Part shown: piece by piece, positions 55,876 through 64,000 of the stretch
Layout: the number at the start of each line of letters is the position of its first letter
How positions within the stretch are numbered: position 1 is the stretch's first letter
Made by a program: the position numbers and the translations under genes
The notes under the pieces: model-generated
Told to the model about the DNA's origin: nothing
Database searches by the model: none
Seen by the model: only the letters and a program-made list of their open reading frames with translations
DNA from: Streptomyces sp. R302
GTDB taxonomy: Bacteria; Actinomycetota; Actinomycetes; Streptomycetales; Streptomycetaceae
Length of the DNA: 64,000 nt
Direction: 5' to 3'
Assembly (NCBI RefSeq): GCF_012927245.1
Contig: NZ_JABBGE010000005.1
Location: forward strand, 62,001-126,000

Positions 55876-56031
55876 GGAGGTGACAGATCCCTTCGTGTGC
55901 CGACGAATCGCGTGCGTCGCCCCGCCCGCCCCCGGTCCGCACCCTGGGGAAAATGAGGGCCGGTCGACGGGGCGGGGTGGCGCATACCTACCTGACACCC
56001 GCGCGCGGGTGGCGGAACATCGAGCGCACCC

Positions 56032-56057
56032 TGGCGAACCATGGCGAATAGTCGCCA
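56032..56057. promoter_or_regulatory. TGGCGA repeats and dyad between the kinase and NsdA-like genes
   Basis: TGGCGA occurs at 56032 and 56042 in direct orientation 10 bases apart, and the second copy forms TGGCGA-ATAG-TCGCCA (56042-56057), a perfect 6+6 dyad. One helical turn spacing suggests a cooperative regulator site shared by the divergent genes. TACTGT about 56083-56088 is a possible -10 box for the regulator. Confidence 0.5.
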
Positions 56058-56110
56058 GCCCTATGACAGCGGGCTACTGTCAACTCAGCCGAGAACCTGG
56101 GGGCTTAGAC

Positions 56111-57601
56111 GTGACAGGACAGACCAACACCCGCCTGGCGGACCTCTTCGGCCTCGCCGGCTGGTCCAAGGGCGAACTCGCGAGACTGGTCAACCGGCAG
56201 GCGGCGGCCATGGGCCACCCCCAGCTGTCGACCGACACCTCGCGGGTGCGGCGCTGGATCGACAGGGGCGAGACCCCGCGCGATCCCGTACCCCGGGTGC
56301 TGGCCGCCCTGTTCACCGAGCGACTCGGTCGTGTCGTGACCATCGAGGACCTCGGGTTCGTACGACGCGGGCGTGCCGGAACGCGGCAGGCCGTCAGGAA
56401 CAAGGACGAGAACCCTGACGGAATGCCCTGGGCTCCCGACCGTACGGCTGCGGTCCTCACCGAATTCACGGGAATGGACCTCATGCTCAACCGACGCGGC
56501 CTGATGGGCGCGGGTATCGCGCTCACCGCCGGATCCGCACTCAACAGCTCCCTGAACGACTGGCTCAGGACCGAGCCGTCCCGACCCGCCGCGGCCCCCC
56601 GCGCCACCGATCCGTACCACGCCGACCCCGCCGGCTTCGACCGCTACGAGGCCGCCCCCATCGGCTCCGAGGAGATCGAGGCCCTGGAGCAGTCGGTCAA
56701 GATCTTCCGTGCCTGGGACGCCTCCCGGGGCGGCGGCCTCCAGCGCAAGGCCGTGGTCGGCCAGCTCAACGAGGTCGGCGGCATGCTCGCCTACCGCCAC
56801 GCCGACCACCTGCAGCGGCGGTTGTGGGACGTCGCCGCCAACCTCGCCGTCCTGGCCGGGTGGATGTCCCACGACGTGGGCCTCGAACCCACCGCGCAGC
56901 GGTACTTCCTCATCGCCGCACACGCGGCCCGCGAGAGCGGCGACCGGCCGCGCGCCGGCGAGGCGCTCTCCCGCGCGGCCCGGCAGATGGTCCACCTGGG
57001 CCGCCCCGACGACGCCCTCGACCTGATGGAGCTGGCCAAGTCCGGTGCGGGGGAACGGCTGTTGCCGCGCACCCAGGCCATGTTCCACACCATCGAGGCG
57101 TGGGCGCAGGCGTCGATGGGCCGAGGGCAGGCGATGCGCCGCACGCTGGGCGAGGCCGAGGACCTCTTCGTCTCCGACCGGAACGAGGAGACGCCGAGCT
57201 GGATGCAGAGCTTCGACGAGGCCGACATGCACGGCATGCAGGCCCTCGCCTACCGCACCCTCGCCGAGCACGACCCGGCGGCGGCGGCCACCGCCCAGCA
57301 CCACGCCAAGCTGGCCCTGGACCTGAGGCGCGACGGACACGACCGCTCCAAGCTCTTCGACCACATCTCGATGGCCTCGGCCTGCTTCATCGCCGACGAC
57401 CCCGAGCAGGCCGACCGCTACGCCCGGCTCGCCCTCATCTCCATGGGCGAGACCTCCTCGCACCGCACCTGGCACCGGCTGCGCGAGATGTACCGGCTCA
57501 CCGGCCAGTACGCGGGCTACTCGAAGATCGAGGACCTGCGCGCCGAGCTGGAGGTCGAACTGCCGCGCTCGCCGGAGGCCTCGAGAACGGGCCGGATCTG
57601 A
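56111..57601 (+). CDS. NsdA-like TPR regulator
   Basis: 496 residues from GTG 56111. The N-terminal region carries a helix-turn-helix-like segment (TRLADLFGLAGWSKGELARL, VRRWIDRGETPRDPVPRVLA). Residues about 135-160 read LNRRGLMGAGIALTAGSALN, which looks like an internal Tat-type motif without being an N-terminal signal. Residues 190-480 are TPR-like helices (RRLWDVAANLAVLAGWMSHD, YFLIAAHAARESGDRPRAGE). This is the layout of NsdA-type Streptomyces regulators, which repress sporulation and antibiotic production. Several paralogues are usual per genome, so orthology to nsdA is not claimed. Confidence 0.8.
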   Translation: MTGQTNTRLADLFGLAGWSKGELARLVNRQAAAMGHPQLSTDTSRVRRWIDRGETPRDPVPRVLAALFTERLGRVVTIEDLGFVRRGRAGTRQAVRNKDENPDGMPWAPDRTAAVLTEFTGMDLMLNRRGLMGAGIALTAGSALNSSLNDWLRTEPSRPAAAPRATDPYHADPAGFDRYEAAPIGSEEIEALEQSVKIFRAWDASRGGGLQRKAVVGQLNEVGGMLAYRHADHLQRRLWDVAANLAVLAGWMSHDVGLEPTAQRYFLIAAHAARESGDRPRAGEALSRAARQMVHLGRPDDALDLMELAKSGAGERLLPRTQAMFHTIEAWAQASMGRGQAMRRTLGEAEDLFVSDRNEETPSWMQSFDEADMHGMQALAYRTLAEHDPAAAATAQHHAKLALDLRRDGHDRSKLFDHISMASACFIADDPEQADRYARLALISMGETSSHRTWHRLREMYRLTGQYAGYSKIEDLRAELEVELPRSPEASRTGRI

Positions 57602-57712
57602 GGGCGGGGGCAGGACCCGCGCGGCGGTACGCGCATACGCGGGCGGCTCTGTCGACTCCGTCGACTCCGTCGACGAGGTCGCGCGCGAAAGGGCCGGCGG
57701 CCCCGGTCCGCC

Positions 57713-59236
57713 TCAGGAACCGACGCGGACGACCATCAGGCAGGTGTCGTCCTCACGGGCCTCCTCGCCGAACTCCTCCAGGACCGACCGCAGGCACTCC
57801 TGCGCGTCGCGGGCCTCGGCGAACCGGGGGGCGAGGGCGAGCAGCCGGGCGAGACCGGCCTCGTCACCGACGGCGCCCGGGGTCCGGGTCAGCCCGTCGG
57901 TGTGGAGCACCAGCACGTCGCCGGGGTGGAGCCGGGTCTCGGTCTCCTCGTACGCGCCCCTGGGCGTCGCCCCCAGGAGGATGCCCTCCGGGCGGCGCAG
58001 CGGACGGCCCGTCCCGCCGCGGAACAGCAGCGGGGCGGGGTGTCCGGCCTGCGCCCAGGTCAGGGTCTGCGCCACCGGGTCGTAGCGGCAGCACATGGCG
58101 CTGCCGAGGGCGGGCTGGCCCGAGCTGTCCAGGAGCTGGTTCAGGTGGCCCATCAGGGCGCCGGGCCGGATGCCGGCCACGGCCATGCCGCGCAGCGCGC
58201 CGAGCAGCATCGCCATCGAGGACGTCGCCGCCACGCCGTGGCCGGTGAGGTCGCCGACGGTGAGCAGGGCGTCGCCGCAGGGCAGGGTCAGCGCGTCGTA
58301 CCAGTCGCCGCCGATCAGGTCGGTGGAGGCGGCCGGGAGGTAGTGCCCGGCGACGTCGAGCGGGGCGGGGCCGTCGTGGGCGAAGCGGAGCGAGCCGCGC
58401 CAGGGCGGGAGGACCGCCTCCTGGAGCTCGACCGCGACCCGCCGCTCGGTGCGCTCGACGCGGCGGCTGTGCTCCAGGCTGTCCCGGCTCTCCCGGACGG
58501 CCCGCTCGCTGCGCCGCAGTTCGCTGACGTCCCTGAGGACGGCCCACATGGAGGCCGTGCAGCCGTCGGCGTCGAGCACCGGCTCGCCGGTCATGTGCAC
58601 GGTGCGGACGACGGCGTCGGTGCGGACGATGCGGAACTCGCCGTCGATCGGCTTCCCGTCGATCAGACAGTCCGTCACCATGGCCTGGAGCCGCGGCTGG
58701 TCCTCGGGGAGCACCATCGTCGGCATCTCGTCCAGGGACATGGGGCCCCGCTCGCGCGCGCGTCCGAAGATCTGGAACAGCTCGTCGGACCAGCTGACCT
58801 CGTCGGTGAGGAGGTTCCACTCGGCGCTGCCGACGCGGGTGAGGAGCGAGCCGGTGGAGACGGGGGCCTCGCCGTAGGCGGCGCCGGCGTCGCTCGTGAA
58901 CGAGCCGTCGAAGACGGAGGCGTCGTCCGAGGGGGGAAGGTCGGCCGGGTCGGCCGCGGGCTGCGCCACCCTCGGCTGTGCCGTCCCCGACTGTGTCACC
59001 GCCGGTGTGCCGTCGCGCAGTTGTCCGAACTGAGCGCGCAGCTCGTCGAGTTGATGCATCGCCAGATCGCAGAGGGCGCGCTGCCAGCGCTGCCGGGGGT
59101 CGTCGTCGTGAGCGGCGGCGTCCCGGCGGACCGCGTCGACCTCGCCGCGCAGACGACTCGTCTGCGAGATCAGCGCGTCCACCGCATCCGGCTGGGGAGG
59201 CTGGGCGGGACGGTCCGCGAAGAGTGGGGACGGCAT
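57713..59236 (-). CDS. PAS-domain SpoIIE/PP2C-type serine phosphatase
   Basis: 507 residues from ATG 59236 (GGAG 6 bases upstream). N-terminal 115 residues: ANTAR-like coiled helix start (ISQTSRLRGEVDAVRRDAAA), Asp/Pro-rich linker; PAS domain about 130-260 (VGSAEWNLLTDEVSWSDELF, DGKPIDGEFRIVRTDAVVRT); coiled linker; SpoIIE phosphatase about 285-505 with STDLIGGDWYDALTLPCGDA, LLTVGDLTGHGVAATSSMAM, and EDDTCLMVVRV holding the metal-binding Asp residues. Such proteins usually dephosphorylate anti-anti-sigma factors. Divergent from the large Pro/Ala-rich protein. Confidence 0.9.
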   Translation of the reverse strand: MPSPLFADRPAQPPQPDAVDALISQTSRLRGEVDAVRRDAAAHDDDPRQRWQRALCDLAMHQLDELRAQFGQLRDGTPAVTQSGTAQPRVAQPAADPADLPPSDDASVFDGSFTSDAGAAYGEAPVSTGSLLTRVGSAEWNLLTDEVSWSDELFQIFGRARERGPMSLDEMPTMVLPEDQPRLQAMVTDCLIDGKPIDGEFRIVRTDAVVRTVHMTGEPVLDADGCTASMWAVLRDVSELRRSERAVRESRDSLEHSRRVERTERRVAVELQEAVLPPWRGSLRFAHDGPAPLDVAGHYLPAASTDLIGGDWYDALTLPCGDALLTVGDLTGHGVAATSSMAMLLGALRGMAVAGIRPGALMGHLNQLLDSSGQPALGSAMCCRYDPVAQTLTWAQAGHPAPLLFRGGTGRPLRRPEGILLGATPRGAYEETETRLHPGDVLVLHTDGLTRTPGAVGDEAGLARLLALAPRFAEARDAQECLRSVLEEFGEEAREDDTCLMVVRVGS

Positions 59237-59399
59237 GTCGTACTCCGATACAGGCGCGGCGCGGCCCGAATGGAAACAGGGCCAGGGATGACTGTGGCAC
59301 AGGGCGCGAGTGCCCGTAAGGGGTTTGGCAACACTCGATCCGGTGGTGCTTCTGACATATGCCAAAGGCCCGGCCGTCGGTGGGGCCGACACCACGGGT

Positions 59400-59405
59400 T
59401 ACGGT
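59400..59405 (+). promoter_or_regulatory. -10 box of a leaderless gene
   Basis: TACGGT, 6 bases before GTG 59412, no ribosome site. It sets the start of the downstream gene. Confidence 0.5.
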
Positions 59406-59411
59406 GCACGT

Positions 59412-61973
59412 GTGGTGAGCGACGAGGTGAACGGTACGGCGGGCGCGGTGGGTACGGACACGGGGGAGGCGGCGGTGACTTCGGGCACGGCGGTGCTGCT
59501 CGCGGCGGCCCCGGCGGGGCGCGGCCGCGCCATGGACGCGGTGTCCGTGCTGCCCGCGCTGGCGGCGGTGCCGCCCGGCGTCCTCACCGGTACGGCGACC
59601 GCGACGCTCGTCGAACTCGCCGACCCCATCGACCCGCAGACCGTCCTCACCCGGCTGCGCGCCGCCGCGCAGAGCCCCGGCCCGCTCGTCGTCTACCTCG
59701 CGGGCCAGCTCCACCTCGACCGCCGCCAGCAGCTGCCCCACCTCGCGCTGGCCCGCAGCACGACGGCGGCCCTGCGCTACACGGCCTTCCCGTGGCACTG
59801 GCTCGCGGAGGCGGCGGCGGCGGGACCGACGACGGTCGTGGCCGACCTGGTCGCCGACCCGGAGGCCTGGACCCGCCTCGGCACCGGCCAGGACCTGCTC
59901 CACCTGAACCCGTCCCCGACCCTGTACGCCCGCGTCGCCCCGCCCCCGCGCCGAGGCGAACGCGCCACCCCCGACTACCTCCGCGCCTGGGCCGACCAGT
60001 GGCGCGCCGGCACCCGCGCCCCCTTCTCCGTCCTCCACACGGAGGCGGCCGCCCGAACACAGTCGCCGCAGTCGCTGTTCCTGCCGGCGGCCGGACACCA
60101 GGCGCAGGCGGGGGAGTGGGGGCGCGGGGCGGGGCCGGGTGCGGTGCCGGACCGGACGGCTGCCCCGGCTACGGGTCCCGCACCCGCACCCGCGCCGACC
60201 GCCGTTCCTGCGGCTGCTTCTGCACCGGCTCCTGTGGCGGCGCCCGCGCCCGCACGCGTACCCAACCCCGTGCCGGCTTCGGCGCCCGAGGCGGGGCCCG
60301 TTCCCGTGCCGGATGCCGCGGCCGCGCCGCTCGTGCCCGGAACGGGGCCCGTACGCGCGCCTGCTGCGGAAGCGTTCCGGGTTCCTGGACCGGCGGACGT
60401 CCCCGTCCCGGCGGGGCCCCCGGCCCCGACCCCGCTGCCGTCCCTCCCCGAGGGCTACACGGCGGCTCCGCCCGCGCCGGCTCCCGCGGTCGCCGAGGGC
60501 CCGGTGGCCACGGTCGCACCCCCGGCCGAACCCGAGGACCGGACCGAGCCCGCGCCGGTGCCAGTACCTCTGGCACAGGCGGAGCCGGTGGGCGGGGATC
60601 CGGCCTCCGAGGCCGGGCCGGCGGCCGTGGCGGCGGGGGAGACCACAGCCGAGGGCGACGTCGTGCCCACGCCCGTGGCCGCGGCGCCGACGTCCACGTC
60701 CACGTCCACGTTCAAGCCCAGGGTCGGGCCTGCGGCTGCGGCGAAGGACGAGCCTGAGGCAGAGCTCGCGTCTGGCTCCCCGTCCGAGGCCGGGGCCGTA
60801 GCCGTGTCCCCCTCAGCGGCTTCGGCCGCGCCGGAGGGCGGCGGCTCTGCTCCCGACATCACGCCCGGGGCCGGGCCCGTGTCCGGGTCGGGTGGGGAAC
60901 CCGAGCCCGAGCCCGGGGCCGCGCCCGTTCCCGCGTCCGGTGGCGAACCCCAGCCCGGGGTCGGGGCCGCACCCTCGTCCCCCTCAGCGGCTTCGGCCGC
61001 GCCGGAGGGCGGCGACTCTGCTCCCGACATCACGCCCGGGGCCGGGCCTGTGTCCGGGTCGGGTGGCGAACCCGGGCCCGGGGCCGCGCCCGTTCCCGCG
61101 TCCGGTGGCGAACCCCAGCCCGGGGTCGGGGCCGTAGCCGTTTCCCCCTCATCGGCTTCGGCCGCGCCGGAGGGCGGCGACTCTGCTCCCGACATCACGC
61201 CCGGGGCCGGGCCTGTGTCCGGGTCGGGTGGCGAACCCGGGCCCGGGGCCGCGCCCGTTCCCGCGTCGGGTGGCGATCCCGAGCCCGAGGCCGCGCCCGT
61301 GCCCGCGTCGGGTGGCGAACCCCAGCCCGGGGCCGCGCCCGTACCCCCGTCCGTGCCTGCCCCCGCTCCCGCTCCGTCGGTCGCCGACGAGGGCGAAGGG
61401 GCGCGCGGGACCATGAAGTTGGTGCCGTCCGGGGGGCGTGGGCAGACGGCGGGGGCGGTGTCCGGGCGGGGCATTCCGCCGATGCCTGCGGCACCGCCGG
61501 TCGTTCCTGCCGGGGTCGTGGATCCGCGGCGGGCCGGGTACGGGCAGGCGGAGCCGGTTCCGCACGATCCGCATCCCGCGATCCTGTCGGCCGCGATGGC
61601 CGGGCGGCACGCCGAGGCCGCGGAGATGGCGGCCGCGTGGGAGCGGGACGCGCTGCGGCGGTTCGGGCCGCGGTCGGCCGAGGCGGTGCACTGGATGGAG
61701 GTGCGGGCGGACCTCGCCCGGCTGGCGGGCGAGCCGGCCCGTAGCTGCGAGCTGTGGCTCGCGGTCGCCGAGGCGCGGCTCGGGCTGCGCCAGCAGCCCG
61801 ATGACCGGGACGTCGAGGGCGCGGTGGACCGGGCACACCACCAGTGGGAGCAGATCACGGATCCGGCCCGCGCCCGCGCCCTCGGCCCCACCCTCCTGGC
61901 GCTCCGCCGCCGCGTCCCCGGCCGCCGCCCCGGCGCCCTGGAGGCGCTCCGCCGTCGCATGCACACCCGCTGA
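59412..61973 (+). CDS. Large protein with Pro/Ala/Gly-rich repeat region, unknown function
   Basis: 853 residues. The N-terminal 190 residues form an ordered alpha/beta domain (GTAVLLAAAPAGRGRAMDAV, LVVYLAGQLHLDRRQQLPHL, RYTAFPWHWLAEAAAAG) that I cannot name. A long disordered tract (about 230-680) is Pro/Ala/Gly/Glu-rich and contains three copies of a 55-57-residue unit (SAASAAPEGGDSAPDITPGA and following). The C-terminal 140 residues are helical (AAMAGRHAEAAEMAAAWERD, ARLAGEPARSCELWLAVAEA), TPR-like. No signal peptide or membrane segment. GTG 59412 is supported by a leaderless -10 box; the frame upstream belongs to the intergenic region. Confidence 0.75.
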   Translation: MVSDEVNGTAGAVGTDTGEAAVTSGTAVLLAAAPAGRGRAMDAVSVLPALAAVPPGVLTGTATATLVELADPIDPQTVLTRLRAAAQSPGPLVVYLAGQLHLDRRQQLPHLALARSTTAALRYTAFPWHWLAEAAAAGPTTVVADLVADPEAWTRLGTGQDLLHLNPSPTLYARVAPPPRRGERATPDYLRAWADQWRAGTRAPFSVLHTEAAARTQSPQSLFLPAAGHQAQAGEWGRGAGPGAVPDRTAAPATGPAPAPAPTAVPAAASAPAPVAAPAPARVPNPVPASAPEAGPVPVPDAAAAPLVPGTGPVRAPAAEAFRVPGPADVPVPAGPPAPTPLPSLPEGYTAAPPAPAPAVAEGPVATVAPPAEPEDRTEPAPVPVPLAQAEPVGGDPASEAGPAAVAAGETTAEGDVVPTPVAAAPTSTSTSTFKPRVGPAAAAKDEPEAELASGSPSEAGAVAVSPSAASAAPEGGGSAPDITPGAGPVSGSGGEPEPEPGAAPVPASGGEPQPGVGAAPSSPSAASAAPEGGDSAPDITPGAGPVSGSGGEPGPGAAPVPASGGEPQPGVGAVAVSPSSASAAPEGGDSAPDITPGAGPVSGSGGEPGPGAAPVPASGGDPEPEAAPVPASGGEPQPGAAPVPPSVPAPAPAPSVADEGEGARGTMKLVPSGGRGQTAGAVSGRGIPPMPAAPPVVPAGVVDPRRAGYGQAEPVPHDPHPAILSAAMAGRHAEAAEMAAAWERDALRRFGPRSAEAVHWMEVRADLARLAGEPARSCELWLAVAEARLGLRQQPDDRDVEGAVDRAHHQWEQITDPARARALGPTLLALRRRVPGRRPGALEALRRRMHTR
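60792..61330 (+). repeat. Three 165-171-bp in-frame tandem repeats
   Basis: TCCCCCTCAGCGG starts at 60807 and 60978 and its variant TCCCCCTCATCGG at 61143, giving unit lengths of 171 and 165 bases. Copies are nearly identical, so recent duplication or gene conversion is likely. Lengths are multiples of three and keep the frame. Confidence 0.85.
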
Positions 61974-61978
61974 CGCGG

Positions 61979-62446
61979 CTACGCCCCAGTCACCCGGGAC
62001 AGGTGCAGCGCCGCGCGGACGAGCGGCACGTCGACGGCGGGGACGGCGAGTTCCCAGTACCGGTCGGCCGCGTCGACGGAGAGCAGACGGAAGACGCCCC
62101 GGTCGACCGCCAGGCTCCCCGGGCCGGTGACCGGCCCCACCCCGTGGACGTGGAACGGGCCGGTCAGCGCGACGGCACCGCCGCGCCGGCCGGGGAACCG
62201 ATACGGCCGCCACACCACCGGTGACCCCGCGCCGGGGTCGAGGACCAGCGACCCTTGCCGGAAGCGTCGCCCGTCCCGTACGAACGCGGACACTTCGCGC
62301 CCCTCGCCTTCGCGCAGCGCCGCCACATCGGCCTCGGCGCGGCCCTCATTCCTTCCCGCGACCGTGTCGAACAGCCGGCCCGGGCTCCGGAGAAGATCCA
62401 GGAACGTCGCTGTGCCCGCGGCCCGTCGGATGGTTCGTCGTCCCAC
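61979..62446 (-). CDS. Hypothetical protein
   Basis: 155 residues from GTG 62446 (GGGGGAACGA upstream). Basic N terminus (MGRRTIRRAAGTATFLDLLR), then a beta-rich region (REVSAFVRDGRRFRQGSLVL, VVWRPYRFPGRRGGAVALTG, GVFRLLSVDAADRYWELAV). Not recognised as a family. Convergent with the Pro/Ala-repeat gene (5 bases apart) and divergent from the repeat protein at 62528. Confidence 0.65.
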   Translation of the reverse strand: MGRRTIRRAAGTATFLDLLRSPGRLFDTVAGRNEGRAEADVAALREGEGREVSAFVRDGRRFRQGSLVLDPGAGSPVVWRPYRFPGRRGGAVALTGPFHVHGVGPVTGPGSLAVDRGVFRLLSVDAADRYWELAVPAVDVPLVRAALHLSRVTGA

Positions 62447-62492
62447 TCGTTCCCCCGTCGTGTCCCCTTCACGTCATCGTCGAGGCCAGGCT

Positions 62493-62521
62493 ACCGACGC
62501 CGTGCCGCGGCCTGACAGGAT
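62493..62521 (+). promoter_or_regulatory. Candidate promoter of the HEAT/LRV-like gene
   Basis: ACCGAC (62493-62498), 17 bases, CAGGAT (62516-62521), then 6 bases to ATG 62528. A leaderless arrangement; the hexamers match the consensus only partly. Confidence 0.35.
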
Positions 62522-62527
62522 GATCGG

Positions 62528-64000
62528 ATGCCGTCCTCTCCCTCCCTCCCGGACGCCTGGCTCCGGGGGGTCGCCGCCAACCCCGCCGCCCCGGCCGATG
62601 CCCTGGTACGCCTGCTCGACCCCGCCGCGCGGTCCGTCTGGCCGGCCCTCTGCGAGGGGCGGGACCTGCCCGAGGACGTCGTGGACGCGGTGGTCACGCA
62701 CCCGGATCGGGCCGTCCGCCGCGCGTTCGCCCGTAATCCCCACGTCGACCCCGCCCAGCGGGGGAGGCTGGTGCGCGACCCTTCCGGCCTCGTGCGCGCG
62801 GACCTCGCCGGCGGCCCCCGTCCGCGTCTCCGCAAGGTTCCGCCCCTGCCGGACGCCGTCCTCGAAGCCCTTCTGACGGCGGAGGAGGCGGGGGAGGACG
62901 CGAAGGTCACGGCCGCCGAGGTCGCCGGTGAGCTGCTCTCCTCGGGGCAGATCCCGCTGTCCTTCTGGCGCACGCTGCACGAGCACCCCCGTCCCGAGCT
63001 CCGGCGCATGGGCGTGAGCGACATGTGGCACGGGCTCGGCCCGGCAGAGCGCGCGGCCGTGCTGGCCGATCCGGACGCGGCCGTGCGTGCGGCGGCCGCC
63101 GCACGGACGAGGGAGCTGGACCCCGTCGCGATGGAGGCCGATCTCCCGGAGCGGGACTGTCACGGCCGGACGCACCTGCTCGTCAACCTCCCCGTCACCG
63201 ACGCCGTGGCCGAGGCGTGCCTCGCCGCCGGGCGCGACCTCCGGTCGCTGGCGCAGAACCCCCACACGCCGTTCCACACCGTCGTCCGCCTCGCCCGCGA
63301 CCCGGACCCCCGGGTACGGGAACGCGTGGCGGCCAGAGCGGACGTGGACGCCGCCCTCCTGGCGGAACTGGCCGAGGACCCGGACGAGTCCGTACGGACA
63401 CGGGCCGTGCTGCACCCGCTGCCCCGCACCTGGGTCGAGCGCGACGCCATCGACTGGCTGGGCGGCGCGGAGGACGACGGTCCGATCGGCGAGGTGCCCG
63501 GCGAGCCCGCCACGAGCTGGTTCGCGGAGTGCGCCGTGTCCGCGCACGTGATCCTCCGCCGGGTCGCCGCGAGCTACGCCGCCCTGCCCGCCGAGCTGGT
63601 CGGGCGGCTGGCCGTGGACCCCGACCCCGAGGTGCGGCACCGGCTCGCCTGCCGTCACCCGCTGGCGCCGCCCGAGGCCGTCCTCGACACCTTCGTCGAG
63701 CGCCCCGAGCAGCGCCGGCACCTGCTGACCCTGCCCCGACTGCCCCGGACCGGCCTCCAGCACCTCCTCGGCCACGACGATCCGGAGGTCCGCGCCTTCG
63801 CCGCCGCCGATCCGACCCTGGAACAGGCGCCCGTACAGCTGCTCGCGGATCCCGACGAGCGGGTGCGCCGGGCGACCGCCGCCGCCCCGGCCCTGCGCGA
63901 CGAGGACACCCTCGCGGCGCTTCTCGACGACCCCGCGACGGCGGAAGGCGCGGCGGCCAACCCGAACCTGCCCGCCGCCCGCCTCCACGAACTGCTCGAC
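62528..64000 (+). CDS. HEAT/LRV-like repeat protein, 3' end outside the window
   Basis: At least 491 residues, open to the window edge. It consists of degenerate alpha-helical repeats of about 24-30 residues centred on DPDPRVRERVAARADVDAAL, DPDESVRTRAVLHPLP, DPDPEVRHRLACRHPLAPPE and HDDPEVRAFAAADPTLEQAP, the D-P-x-x-x-V-R pattern of leucine-rich-repeat variants and HEAT-like proteins. Such solenoids bind proteins; no catalytic motif is visible. ATG 62528 is 81 bases from the divergent hypothetical gene. Confidence 0.8.
   Translation, partial: MPSSPSLPDAWLRGVAANPAAPADALVRLLDPAARSVWPALCEGRDLPEDVVDAVVTHPDRAVRRAFARNPHVDPAQRGRLVRDPSGLVRADLAGGPRPRLRKVPPLPDAVLEALLTAEEAGEDAKVTAAEVAGELLSSGQIPLSFWRTLHEHPRPELRRMGVSDMWHGLGPAERAAVLADPDAAVRAAAAARTRELDPVAMEADLPERDCHGRTHLLVNLPVTDAVAEACLAAGRDLRSLAQNPHTPFHTVVRLARDPDPRVRERVAARADVDAALLAELAEDPDESVRTRAVLHPLPRTWVERDAIDWLGGAEDDGPIGEVPGEPATSWFAECAVSAHVILRRVAASYAALPAELVGRLAVDPDPEVRHRLACRHPLAPPEAVLDTFVERPEQRRHLLTLPRLPRTGLQHLLGHDDPEVRAFAAADPTLEQAPVQLLADPDERVRRATAAAPALRDEDTLAALLDDPATAEGAAANPNLPAARLHELLD

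Overview
The window is very GC-rich DNA with Streptomyces hallmarks: a geosmin synthase, a giant SARP-type regulator, a LuxR-like ATPase (LAL) regulator, a SpoIIE-type phosphatase, very strong G/C in third codon positions, many GTG/TTG starts, TANNNT -10 boxes placed 6-7 bases before start codons (leaderless transcripts), and arrays of short GC-rich intergenic repeats. No rRNA, tRNA or CRISPR array was recognised. All assignments come from reading the sequence; no database search was run.

Region 1 (1 to about 21,810) is the right-hand part of a siphovirus-type prophage. In order it carries the major capsid protein (cut by the window edge), a glycosyltransferase, a head-tail connector, a second paralogous glycosyltransferase, a head closure protein, an oppositely oriented DUF4429-like moron, tail completion and terminator proteins, the tail tube, tail assembly chaperones with a programmed -1 frameshift, a 1613-residue tape measure with a C-terminal NlpC/P60-like domain, tail and fibre proteins, and a lysis cassette (amidase, holin-like proteins and a membrane-anchored collagen-like protein). 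After two terminators comes cargo: a HAD phosphatase, an XRE-TPR regulator and a small XRE regulator. The prophage ends inside a phenylacetate-CoA ligase gene (paaK). The 5' part of that gene is intact from 22,588 down to about 21,810 and then runs into unrelated DNA, so the right attachment junction can be placed to within a few bases. The rest of paaK should lie at the other, unseen end of the prophage.

Region 2 (22.6-36.6 kb) is accessory chromosome: a P450 with a non-canonical I-helix next to a cupin gene, a GNAT acetyltransferase, a DHA2 MFS exporter divergent from a 1194-residue SARP/NB-ARC/TPR regulator, a DinB protein, a second MFS exporter divergent from an ArsR-like regulator with a perfect 8+8 operator between them, a Cys-rich pentapeptide-repeat protein and a tandem alpha/beta hydrolase.

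Region 3 (36.6-43.4 kb) looks like an acyl/steroid side-chain degradation module: a FadD19-like acyl-CoA synthetase, an enoyl-CoA hydratase preceded by a site matching the KstR consensus, a long array of dispersed repeats, a tandem DUF35 protein and two thiolase-fold proteins.

Region 4 (43.4-64 kb) holds a secreted GH89 alpha-N-acetylglucosaminidase divergent from a LAL regulator, a small conserved protein, an S4 RNA-binding protein, geosmin synthase, a secreted amidase, an APH-fold kinase divergent from an NsdA-like TPR regulator, a PAS-SpoIIE phosphatase divergent from a large Pro/Ala-repeat protein, an unknown protein, and a HEAT/LRV-like repeat protein that runs off the right edge.
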